A stretch of 57,633 nt of DNA from Nostoc sp. CHAB 5836 (GTDB lineage Bacteria > Cyanobacteriota > Cyanobacteriia > Cyanobacteriales > Nostocaceae): NCBI RefSeq assembly GCF_020829445.1, contig NZ_JAIVFV010000028.1, positions 1-57,633 of the forward strand, written 5' to 3'. Below are positions 50,490-57,633 of the stretch, one piece after another. The notes under the pieces were generated by a model. The model was not told the origin of the DNA, did no database searches, and worked only from the letters and a program-made list of their open reading frames with translations. The number at the start of each line of letters is the position of its first letter. Position 1 is the stretch's first letter. The translations under genes were made by a program, and so were the position numbers.

Positions 50490-52823
50490 TCAATCTTGTT
50501 CTCGTGAGCAAGATTTTGTGGGAGCGCCTAATTCGTCTAAAGTATTCATTAATAAGTCATCTTGTGGCATGAGATATCTGCTTTGGAAATTTACAATATG
50601 ATCAAAGGCTTGAAGATCCTCAAGCGCCTCTGATGCAGACTGATATCGTTGTTTGAAGTCATCCAATACCATTTTACTGAGAATCTTAGCTAGGGAGTGG
50701 CTCACTTGCGCCCGATCGCTCCATTTTACTTCCCCATCAGCATTTCTATCTAGCTCACGGGGTGGTACACCAGTCAAGGCTTTAATCCCAACCATGCCGA
50801 CTGCATAGATATCGCTACTGTAGTGTGGACGCCCAAAACATTGCTCGCTTGGTGCGTAACCCTGAGTACCAATGCCAATGGTGAAGGGGATTTGCTCTTG
50901 ATGATCAAGCTGTTTTGTGCTGACTTCTTTGACGGCTCCAAAGTCAATCAATACTAGTTTCCCGTCTGAATGTCGCCGGATGATATTACTGGGTTTAATA
51001 TCCCGGTGAATCACGTTGTTTTTATGGACAAATGTTAATGTTTGCAATAAGTCCTTGACAATTTTGATCACTGCAATTTCTTCAATTGCTCTGCCTACTG
51101 GGAGTTCCTGATTTAAAGGATGACCAATTATCTGTTCTTGCACTAAATAAAATTCTTCATCTTCTTCAAAATACGCTAAAAGTTGAGGAATTTGGTCGTG
51201 TGTTCCCAATTTTTGTAGCGTTTGCGCCTCTGAGTTAAATAAACGTCTGGCAAGTTGCAATCCTTCTGGTTTAGTGTTGGCTGGTTTTAATTGTTTGACA
51301 ACACATCGCGGACTACCAGGACGTTGAGTATCTTCGGCTATGTAGGTTTCGCTAAATCCACCAAAACCGAGAACTTTGACAATTTTGTAGCGTTGAGCCA
51401 AGATTTTTCCTGATAAGGCTAAATCTCGTTGCTGGATTAGGTCTTCCAAGCCATCTTGTTGGCTGAAAATCTCTTGAACAACGGGGGAAGTTTTATACTT
51501 GCGAAAAATGTCTAATAATTGGCGTTTGATGATGCTTTCTCTGACTAATGAGGTTCCCAGGTAGCAAAGTCCGGTCAAAGCGATCGCAATCATTGGTATA
51601 GTAGTGGGAAAAATCAACTGACCATAGATAAATAACCCATAGCTAATTCCTACCCAAGTGCCAGATAAGGCGAGGCTATAGAGAAATCTATTGATACTAC
51701 GCTTGCGTCTGCTAATTATTAAGGCTGCATTGCCAACTAGAATTAGCACAAACAAACCCTGCAATGGTGGATTGGTAATTCCTGGGGCGATGGCTTTACC
51801 TGTCATCAAAGTGGCGATCGCATTGGCGTGAATTTCCACGCCCGACATCGGTTCAGTGGTTTTGCTAGCAGCTACTGGATGATAATCATTGTGTAACTTA
51901 TATGTTGAACCAATCAGCACTATCTTGTCTTTAAAGACCTTTCCCTGGTGCAAATAGGTGTTCCAATTTTCCGGTTCGAGTATGTGCCAAAAGGGTATTT
52001 GCTCAAATGTACCCGCAGGCCCCCAAAAATAAATGCGATCGCCCTTTGGTGGGGGATAATTTACTTGTGCTGCCCTCAGTGTTGCTTCATCAAAAGACGG
52101 TGGCTTCTCGATGGAACCATCTTCACTTAACAAGTTAGAAAACTCACTTGCCAATCGATGAATTTTACCATCCACCTCCACAGGGAAATTAACTGAGCCA
52201 ATGGACACTGACCCGCTACGAAACATCGATTGTGGGTCTGCCAGTTGCATAAAAGACCCTTGATGCGTCTCTGAATTTTCGTAGGTGGCTGCTAAGGTAA
52301 CTTTGCTACCATATTTTTGCAAGACTGCTTGAAGTTGGCGATCGTCCGTAACTCCATAAGCACTTGGAGTATCAAAAACAACGCCAATAGCTACCGAGCG
52401 GGCACCTGCTTGGATTAATTTTGTAATTACTTGTGCGTATGCAGCACGTTGATAAGGAAAAGATTTCAGTGTTTTTAGGTAGGCATACTGTTTCGGATCT
52501 GTTTTATAGTACTCTTTGGGAACTGATATTGACTGATCATCTATTGCTAAAATGACAATTTCTTCTGGAGGCACAATCGGCCCACGCAGTTGAAAAAAGC
52601 TAGAAAGTGCCTGATTTTCGAGCAATTGAACTAATTCCCCACCAGAAGCACTCAGCAGTGCTGCCCCGATTGCCGAAGCGCCAGCAAGCAGATGACCTAA
52701 GCGAAGCATCCACTTGGATTGACGAGCTGATCCTGTCGAAGTTACTTTTGTCGGTTTACTTGACAGTCTATTGGCAGTGGAGAGATAGTTTTTAGTTAAA
52801 GTAGATGTAGGTTCTTCTGCCAT
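50490..52823 (-). CDS. CHASE2-domain Ser/Thr protein kinase
   Basis: A 777-residue membrane receptor kinase. A first membrane segment lies at about 42-62. An extracytoplasmic CHASE2 sensor domain follows (about 65-345, VILAIDDQSIS, ARSVAIGVVFD, FKDKIVLIGST, GVEIHANAIATLM), then a cluster of three membrane helices (about 350-425). The cytoplasmic kinase (about 460-735) has the glycine loop LGFGGFSETYIAED, VVKQLKP with the ATP-binding Lys, the catalytic loop HRDIKPSNII, DFGAVKEV and GTQGYAPSEQ. It should phosphorylate proteins in response to a periplasmic signal. No cognate substrate gene is adjacent. Confidence 0.93.
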   Translation of the reverse strand: MAEEPTSTLTKNYLSTANRLSSKPTKVTSTGSARQSKWMLRLGHLLAGASAIGAALLSASGGELVQLLENQALSSFFQLRGPIVPPEEIVILAIDDQSISVPKEYYKTDPKQYAYLKTLKSFPYQRAAYAQVITKLIQAGARSVAIGVVFDTPSAYGVTDDRQLQAVLQKYGSKVTLAATYENSETHQGSFMQLADPQSMFRSGSVSIGSVNFPVEVDGKIHRLASEFSNLLSEDGSIEKPPSFDEATLRAAQVNYPPPKGDRIYFWGPAGTFEQIPFWHILEPENWNTYLHQGKVFKDKIVLIGSTYKLHNDYHPVAASKTTEPMSGVEIHANAIATLMTGKAIAPGITNPPLQGLFVLILVGNAALIISRRKRSINRFLYSLALSGTWVGISYGLFIYGQLIFPTTIPMIAIALTGLCYLGTSLVRESIIKRQLLDIFRKYKTSPVVQEIFSQQDGLEDLIQQRDLALSGKILAQRYKIVKVLGFGGFSETYIAEDTQRPGSPRCVVKQLKPANTKPEGLQLARRLFNSEAQTLQKLGTHDQIPQLLAYFEEDEEFYLVQEQIIGHPLNQELPVGRAIEEIAVIKIVKDLLQTLTFVHKNNVIHRDIKPSNIIRRHSDGKLVLIDFGAVKEVSTKQLDHQEQIPFTIGIGTQGYAPSEQCFGRPHYSSDIYAVGMVGIKALTGVPPRELDRNADGEVKWSDRAQVSHSLAKILSKMVLDDFKQRYQSASEALEDLQAFDHIVNFQSRYLMPQDDLLMNTLDELGAPTKSCSREQD

Positions 52824-53138
52824 GTCGTCTTACTGATTTATTTAATTCCCACACTTTTATTTATTCAGACCACGTTTTAGTGTAAGCACCTTGAAATAAG
52901 ACTTAAATGACGATCTTATACATTTGTAAAGTATCTTTGATTCCTCAACAAACTTTTATTGGCAGAGCTAGCCCCAAGAGATTCATACTAAAGCACCACC
53001 TAACTTATTTTTTTGTGTTGAGTGAGTTATAAGTAGTAATTGTCTCACAAATCAGAGCCTGATATATAGCAATTTTTGCAGTAGTTGTAAGAAAATTCAC
53101 CCCCCTGGCTAATGCTGTCCCCCCCCCAAGGCATCGGG

Positions 53139-53314
53139 CAGGGTGGTTTCATACGAAAAAAGAAAAATACATAAGTCTTGATTTTTCATGTAGAACCATA
53201 GATTTTGACCCCTCTCCAAACCTCTCCCCGTTGGCGTCAGCCTGTCGTCAGACAAGGGTCGAGAGGCTTTGAAAGCTAGTTTCAGTTTTTCTCTGTTTGT
53301 ATGAAACCACCCTG
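53139..53314. mobile_element. MITE-like element M10 flanked by 18-bp direct repeats
   Basis: CAGGGTGGTTTCATAC and GTATGAAACCACCCTG are perfect 16-bp inverted ends of a 176-bp unit. The 18-bp sequence CCCCCCCAAGGCATCGGG lies immediately before (53121-53138) and, after one G, behind it (53316-53333). The interior contains CCTCTCCAAACCTCTCCC filler. The gap 52824-53118 to its left is AT-rich with no gene. Confidence 0.8.
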
Positions 53315-53432
53315 GCCCCCCCAAGGCATCGGGGGGAGTACGTGACAACTCTCACAATTGGAGTACCAATGTGGCGGGAGTACCCCGGAGGTTTAGATGG
53401 GGGTCGCAATAATTTGAAATTTTCACAAATGA

Positions 53433-53525
53433 TAGGACTTACGCAAAATCATGAAAAAACGAACCGCCAAGTACGCCAAGTACGCCAAGAAATAGGAGTT
53501 TCAGAGAGTTATTGCGTAAGTCCTA
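53433..53525. mobile_element. M4 element, short form
   Basis: TAGGACTTACGCAAAATCATG and TTATTGCGTAAGTCCTA are the ends of a 93-bp copy, flanked by AAATGA on both sides. The interior matches 32322 apart from a small tandem repeat GTACGCCAA. Confidence 0.85.
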
Positions 53526-53843
53526 AAATGATTTAGGACTGCTATATTCTACCTGTACATTTGGTTGTGGCGAGATTTTAGTTGAGGGACTTCCAGTTAA
53601 AAAAACATCCTATCGTAGGGGCGCAAGACTTAGATACCTTATAAATATACAAGCAATTTGAGATAATTTATTTTTTGCAAGTCCCTTAACCTAACCAATA
53701 AGTACGCTATTAACGAGGTGCTTTACTGGAGGCTGTCCCAAGTCCGTCTTCTGTCTCTGGTGCAATATTGGTACTTCCCACAAAGGGTATCCTTATACTC
53801 ACAGCAAAACTTATAGATAGGCATTAACTCATATCCTGCCTTA

Positions 53844-54003
53844 GAGGATGTTTGAAAAGTGGTTAGCTCTGATTTTAGGCACTTTTAGATCCCCCCTAAC
53901 CCCCCTTAAAAAGGGGGAAGAATTAAAGTCCCCCAATTTTCCGGGGGATTTAGGGGGATCTAGAACGTTTTGCTACCAAGAAGAGGACTTTTCAAACATC
54001 CTC
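53844..54003. mobile_element. MITE-like element family M2, copy d (compact, 160 bp)
   Basis: GAGGATGTTTGAAAAGT and ACTTTTCAAACATCCTC are perfect ends, with TTA on both sides (53841-53843 and 54004-54006). The interior contains GATCCCCCCTAACCCCCC and a partial complement. With no nested element, it shows the basic form of the family. Confidence 0.88.
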
Positions 54004-54307
54004 TTAAGCCTATGCTATACCTCTTTAGGAGTAAACTTTAGTGTTATACAGCTATGAATGCTGTTACTCAGTCAATTTTATTGGTAGATTTTGATCACAG
54101 AGCGGCTCTTGCAGTGCTGGAGGTGAATAAGGTTTAGCACCCAGTATCTCTACTCCAATGTTGCAGCCATTTTTATGCATTGAAAGAGGTAGGATAAAAG
54201 CTATAGATGAAGAGTTGCTTTATAGATATTAGCAAACAAGGCATTTGAAAATTGCTATAATCTATTGTTCCATCTAAATTCATTTATATTATTAGGTGTA
54301 AATTTGT

Positions 54308-54829
54308 ATGGGTTCTCCAATGAATCGTCTGTCTATTTTTGTAGATGGAAACAATATGTTCTATGCTCAACAAAAAAATGGCTGGTTTTTTGACCCACGA
54401 CGAGTCTTAGAATATTTCAAACATGAGCAATCAGAAACAACATTAATTAATGCCTTCTGGTACACTGGCTTAAAAGACCCACAAGATCAGCGAGGTTTTA
54501 GAGATGCTCTAATTAGTCTAGGATATACAGTTAGAACTAAAATTCTTAAAGAATATTATGATGATACCTCCGGTCGTTACTCGCAGAAAGCGAATTTAGA
54601 TATTGAAATTGTTGTAGATATGTTTAATACAGTAGACCAGTATGACCGAGTAGTATTATTCAGTGGCGATGGAGATTTTGAAAGAGCAATCGAGCTATTA
54701 CGATCCAAAAATACACATATTACGGTAGTATCAACAGAAGGAATGATCGCGAGAGAGCTACGGAATGCTACTGATAGATATATAGATTTAAATGATATCA
54801 GAGATCAAATAGAAAAAACCGAAGGTTAG
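54308..54829 (+). CDS. LabA-like NYN-domain protein
   Basis: A 173-residue protein of the NYN (PIN-like nuclease fold) superfamily. The acidic residues are visible in LSIFVDGNNMFYAQQ, KANLDIEIVVDMFN and VVLFSGDGDFERAIELL, arranged as in NYN nucleases, and the protein matches the LabA/DUF88 group. LabA of Synechococcus affects circadian amplitude of transcription; homologues are numerous, so a clock role is not assured. ATG 54308 or ATG 54320 (MNRLSIF) could be used; the latter matches the usual family start. It precedes leuA by 95 bp. Confidence 0.85.
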   Translation: MGSPMNRLSIFVDGNNMFYAQQKNGWFFDPRRVLEYFKHEQSETTLINAFWYTGLKDPQDQRGFRDALISLGYTVRTKILKEYYDDTSGRYSQKANLDIEIVVDMFNTVDQYDRVVLFSGDGDFERAIELLRSKNTHITVVSTEGMIARELRNATDRYIDLNDIRDQIEKTEG

Positions 54830-54924
54830 TAGCCTTAGCAATTATTTACAAAGGTAAGAGTAAAAGAAAAACTAAGGTTGAAGATATATTACGCCATAAG
54901 TAAACATTAAACAACAAACGGCAG

Positions 54925-56529
54925 ATGACAAACAAAACAGATCGAATCATCATTTTTGATACGACATTGCGAGATGGAGAGCAATGTCCGGGAGCGACTT
55001 TAAATATAGACGAAAAGCTAGTTATCGCCAAGCAATTAGCCCGTTTGGGTGTAGATGTAATTGAGGCAGGCTTTGCCTTTGCTAGTCCGGGAGATTTTGA
55101 AGCAGTCAAGAAGATTGCTGAAATTGTCGGCACAGAAAATGGGCCGGTAGTTTGTAGTTTGGCAAGAGCCATTAAAGCAGATATTGAAGCGGCGGCTGAA
55201 GCCTTAAAACCAGCAGTTAAGGGTAGAATTCACACATTTATTTCGACTTCTGATATTCATTTAGAATATCAGTTGCGGAAGTCACGGGCAGAAGTGTTAG
55301 CGATCGCCGAAGAAATGGTAGCTTATGCCAAGTCCTTCATGACAGATGTAGAATTTTCGCCGATGGATGCGGCCCGTACGGATCCAGAATTTCTGTACCA
55401 AGTGTTAGAGCGAGCGATCGCAGCTGGTGCAACAACAGTTAACATTCCTGATACTGTGGGTTACACAACCCCTAGCGAGTTTGGAGCGATAATTAAGGGC
55501 ATTATCGACAATGTTCCCAACATCGACCAAGCGATTATTTCCGTTCACGGTCATAATGATTTAGGCTTGGCAGTTGCTAACTTCTTAGAAGCCGTCAAAA
55601 ATGGCGCACGGCAACTAGAATGTACCATCAATGGCATTGGCGAACGCGCTGGAAATGCATCCCTAGAAGAATTGGTAATGGCGTTGCACGTGCGGCGGCA
55701 GTATTTTAACCCTTATTTGGGAAGACCAGAAGAATCTCAAGAATCTCTGACAAATATCGACACCCGACAAATTTACAAAACCTCACGCTTAGTTTCTAAT
55801 TTGACGGGAATGTTAGTCCAACCAAATAAAGCGATCGTGGGGGCCAACGCCTTTGCCCATGAGTCTGGGATTCACCAAGATGGGGTGTTAAAAAACAAAC
55901 TCACTTATGAAATTATGGATGCCCAATTGATTGGCTTAACAGACAATCAAATAGTTTTGGGCAAACATTCCGGTAGAAATGCTTTCCGGACTCGGTTGAA
56001 AGAATTGGGCTTTGAACTGTCGGATACAGAATTAAATAAAGCATTCGTCAGATTCAAAGAAGTAGCAGATAAAAAGAAAGAAATTTCTGATTGGGATTTG
56101 GAAGCGATCGTTAACGATGAAATCCAACAAGCACCCGATTTGTTCCGAGTAGAATTGGTGCAAGTTTCCTGTGGTAGTAACGCCCGTCCTACTGCTACAG
56201 TTACCTTGCGTACCCCAGACGGTGAAGAATTAACCGATGCGGCGATCGGTACGGGGCCAGTAGATGCAGTTTATAAAGCCATCAACCGGGTGGTGAATGT
56301 GCCCAATCAGTTGATTGAGTTTTCTGTGCAGTCAGTAACAGCCGGTATTGATGCTATTGGAGAAGTGACGATTCGTTTACGTTATGAATCTAAAGTGTTT
56401 TCTGGTCATGCAGCGAACACAGATATCATCGTGGCATCCGCGCAAGCTTATGTAAATGCGTTAAATAGGTTGTACGCATCTTTGCAAACTCAACAAAAGC
56501 CAGAGGAAGTAACTGCACAGAAAGTCTGA
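54925..56529 (+). CDS. leuA: 2-isopropylmalate synthase
   Basis: It condenses acetyl-CoA with 2-oxoisovalerate, the first step of leucine synthesis. The protein is 534 residues. The TIM-barrel starts with [17 protein letters not shown] (metal-binding Asp and catalytic Arg). [12 protein letters not shown] supplies the two His ligands, [14 protein letters not shown] is the second signature, and [11 protein letters not shown] the linker. The C-terminal regulatory domain (about 395-515), with [12 protein letters not shown] and [11 protein letters not shown], binds leucine for feedback inhibition. No other leucine genes are adjacent. Confidence 0.97.
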   Translation: MTNKTDRIIIFDTTLRDGEQCPGATLNIDEKLVIAKQLARLGVDVIEAGFAFASPGDFEAVKKIAEIVGTENGPVVCSLARAIKADIEAAAEALKPAVKGRIHTFISTSDIHLEYQLRKSRAEVLAIAEEMVAYAKSFMTDVEFSPMDAARTDPEFLYQVLERAIAAGATTVNIPDTVGYTTPSEFGAIIKGIIDNVPNIDQAIISVHGHNDLGLAVANFLEAVKNGARQLECTINGIGERAGNASLEELVMALHVRRQYFNPYLGRPEESQESLTNIDTRQIYKTSRLVSNLTGMLVQPNKAIVGANAFAHESGIHQDGVLKNKLTYEIMDAQLIGLTDNQIVLGKHSGRNAFRTRLKELGFELSDTELNKAFVRFKEVADKKKEISDWDLEAIVNDEIQQAPDLFRVELVQVSCGSNARPTATVTLRTPDGEELTDAAIGTGPVDAVYKAINRVVNVPNQLIEFSVQSVTAGIDAIGEVTIRLRYESKVFSGHAANTDIIVASAQAYVNALNRLYASLQTQQKPEEVTAQKV

Positions 56530-56578
56530 GAGTCAACTCACCCATAGTAAAAGCACCGTATCTGTTTTTAGCTGATAC

Positions 56579-56611
56579 TAAAAAACTCCTTCCCAACTTT
56601 GGGGAGGAGTT
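56579..56611 (-). terminator. Hairpin terminator for leftward transcripts
   Basis: AACTCC and GGAGTT plus TCCC and GGGA form a stem around AACTTTG. On the minus strand the stem is followed by TTTTTT. It could end transcripts from the NACHT-type gene at 56997, and might also work weakly for leuA. Confidence 0.5.
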
Positions 56612-56664
56612 AAGCGTTCGTTCTGAAAATTTGTTGGAAATCATATGGAAATTGTCACGAGGGG

Positions 56665-56885
56665 TAGGTTGGGTTGAGGAACAAAACCCAACATTTTCTT
56701 TCTTAGGACTTACGCAATAACTCTCTGAAACTCTTATTCCTTTGTGTCCAACTCTTACGAGACGCACTCGCGTTTGCGCCCTACCCTGCGGGAAGCCGCT
56801 CCGCGTCTATGCGGTTCGTTTTTTCATTATTTTGCGTAAGTCCTATTTCTCTTTGTTGGGTTTCACTACGTTCAACCCAACCTAC
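56665..56885. mobile_element. M3 inner palindrome containing a nested M4 element
   Basis: GTAGGTTGGGTTGAGGAAC (56665) and TTCAACCCAACCTAC (ending 56885) are the M3 inner repeat. The outer arms are not recognisable. An M4 element (56704-56845) is inserted in the loop. Confidence 0.75.
56704..56845. mobile_element. M4 element expanded by two small insertions, 5-bp duplication TTTCT
   Basis: The ends are TAGGACTTACGCAATAACT and ATTATTTTGCGTAAGTCCTA; TTTCT is on both sides (56699-56703 and 56846-56850). Compared with the 93-bp copies it has about 49 extra bases in two places: about 56750-56774 (ACGAGACGCACTCGCG) and about 56780-56810 (CCTGCGGGAAGCCGCTCCGCG). Confidence 0.88.
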
Positions 56886-56907
56886 GAATCTTCTTAATTG
56901 AGCTAAA

Positions 56908-56985
56908 AGAACCCCACCCCCAACCCCTCCCCGCTCTTCGGGAGGGGAGCTAAAGCGCAGCTTTTGCGGGGTGGGGTTCCGGTTG
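56908..56985. repeat. GAACCCCACCCC hairpin repeat
   Basis: GAACCCCACCCC is answered by GGGGTGGGGTTC, with an inner hairpin CCCTCCCCGCTCTTCGGGAGGGG. The same inner hairpin occurs near 23030. It lies just downstream of the NACHT-type gene's stop codon. Confidence 0.7.
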
Positions 56986-56996
56986 AAAAATGCCGT

Positions 56997-57633
56997 TCAT
57001 GGTATTACTGTCTGCACAGTAGTAGCTGATGTATTGACTGAAGATGTAAACCCAGCCAGTTTGCCCAACTTCTGGGGTACAAAGTCCGTTTCTTTGCTAC
57101 CTTGAACCTCAGATAAGTAGCAATCTCGCACTGCCAACAACAAACCTTTGATGGCATCTGGTGCGCCTGTTTTAACTAAATCGTCTGCCTTTTTGAAAAA
57201 ATGCGATCGCCATTTACCATCGTTATTGCCATACAATTCGATTAAATACCAACCTGCAAGATACTCAGCTAAAGGGTCAAGACAAAAACGGATTCTGTCT
57301 TTGGCAGAACCAATAGTTTGAATCAGGTGCAGGCGTTTTTCCAGATAATCGAGATGTGCTTCGGGGTCATCAATACCCAAAGCTGCTAATGCAGCAATAG
57401 CATCGACACGCTTGGCGGTTCCTGGTTGATAACTTTGCTGCAAGCATTCCCAAGCAATGGTTTTGGCAATTTGATGAACAGTGCGGTCATCAAATTGATT
57501 GTCTGTAACATCACGATTGAGTTCATTGATATAACCCAGCATCAAATTAGGAATATTCTCTGGTAGGGCAGAAATATTAGATGCAACGTCTTTACTGGCG
57601 ATTAACTGTTCAGCATATAGTTTAGCCAGCAAG
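56997..57633 (-). CDS. NACHT-type STAND NTPase, C-terminal part
   Basis: At least 211 residues, entering from the right edge. The text LPNLMLGYINELNR (here IPNLMLGYINELNRDV), IAKTIAWECLQQSYQPGTAKRVDAI, YLEKRLHLIQTIGSAKDRIRFCLDPLAEYLAGWYL and AIKGLLLAVRDCYLSEV matches the region that follows the NACHT ATPase in large cyanobacterial NACHT/HEAT proteins, including the DPLAEYLA segment. Such proteins sense and signal, and some act in phage defence. The ATPase itself lies outside the window, so this is a judgement from the C-terminal pattern. Confidence 0.65.
   Translation of the reverse strand, partial: LLAKLYAEQLIASKDVASNISALPENIPNLMLGYINELNRDVTDNQFDDRTVHQIAKTIAWECLQQSYQPGTAKRVDAIAALAALGIDDPEAHLDYLEKRLHLIQTIGSAKDRIRFCLDPLAEYLAGWYLIELYGNNDGKWRSHFFKKADDLVKTGAPDAIKGLLLAVRDCYLSEVQGSKETDFVPQKLGKLAGFTSSVNTSATTVQTVIP

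Overview
The window looks like chromosomal DNA of a filamentous, Nostoc-type cyanobacterium. The evidence is the many HIP1 octamers (GCGATCGC), heptameric tandem repeats such as CTAACTC, a very high load of small dispersed repeats, SasA, cyanobacteria-specific families (CRR7, DUF2854, DUF3493), SLH-domain proteins, a PEP-CTERM protein, and the rimP-nusA-ylxR-infB order followed by a low-complexity-tail membrane protein. All family assignments come from reading the translations; no searches were run.

Layout. 1-7.5 kb: tail of a PIN-domain gene, then the translation/transcription operon rimP, nusA, ylxR(rnpM), infB and a membrane protein, with a terminator-like hairpin in the rimP leader. 7.8-21.4 kb: mostly single genes separated by repeat-filled gaps: a small protein, a DUF1565/SLH beta-helix protein, DUF2854, a PD-(D/E)XK-like nuclease, CRR7, a REC-GGDEF cyclase, the clock kinase SasA, an SLH lipoprotein, a PEP-CTERM GDSL esterase, tRNA-Thr(CGU) and DUF3493. 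22-26 kb: a 57-aa helical protein, a lone receiver and polyphosphate kinase.

26.2-35.2 kb (minus strand): the most unusual locus. It holds two pilin-like secreted proteins, a PapD-like periplasmic chaperone and a divergent outer-membrane usher-like protein, with an ELWxxDGT-repeat surface protein upstream. I read this as a divergent chaperone-usher fimbria in a cyanobacterium. The chaperone and usher genes are now separated by 818 bp of nested small elements, and the usher has no visible signal peptide.

37-42.2 kb: a three-gene phosphorelay consisting of a histidine kinase with a cyanobacteriochrome-like GAF (DPCF and CH cysteines 28 residues apart, as in DXCF photoreceptors), an Rcp1-like receiver and a hybrid kinase. 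43.3-47.6 kb: an ECF-type sigma factor translationally coupled to a TPR protein, then two unrecognised proteins sharing a W-L motif. 47.6-49.5 kb: two HIP1-based tandem arrays and 42-bp direct repeats around a DUF4160/DUF2442 pair, then a duplicated fragment of the TPR gene. 49.5-57.6 kb: an IS630 transposase remnant split by a small element, a CHASE2 Ser/Thr kinase, a LabA-like NYN protein, leuA, and the C-terminal end of a NACHT-type NTPase at the right edge.

The gaps are dominated by about ten families of non-autonomous elements with terminal inverted repeats. Several leave clean target duplications (8 bp, 7 bp, 5 bp, TNA). Some are nested three deep, and comparison of paralogous copies shows insertions of about 24 bp inside them. 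Three open reading frames now take their stop codon from the end of such an element.
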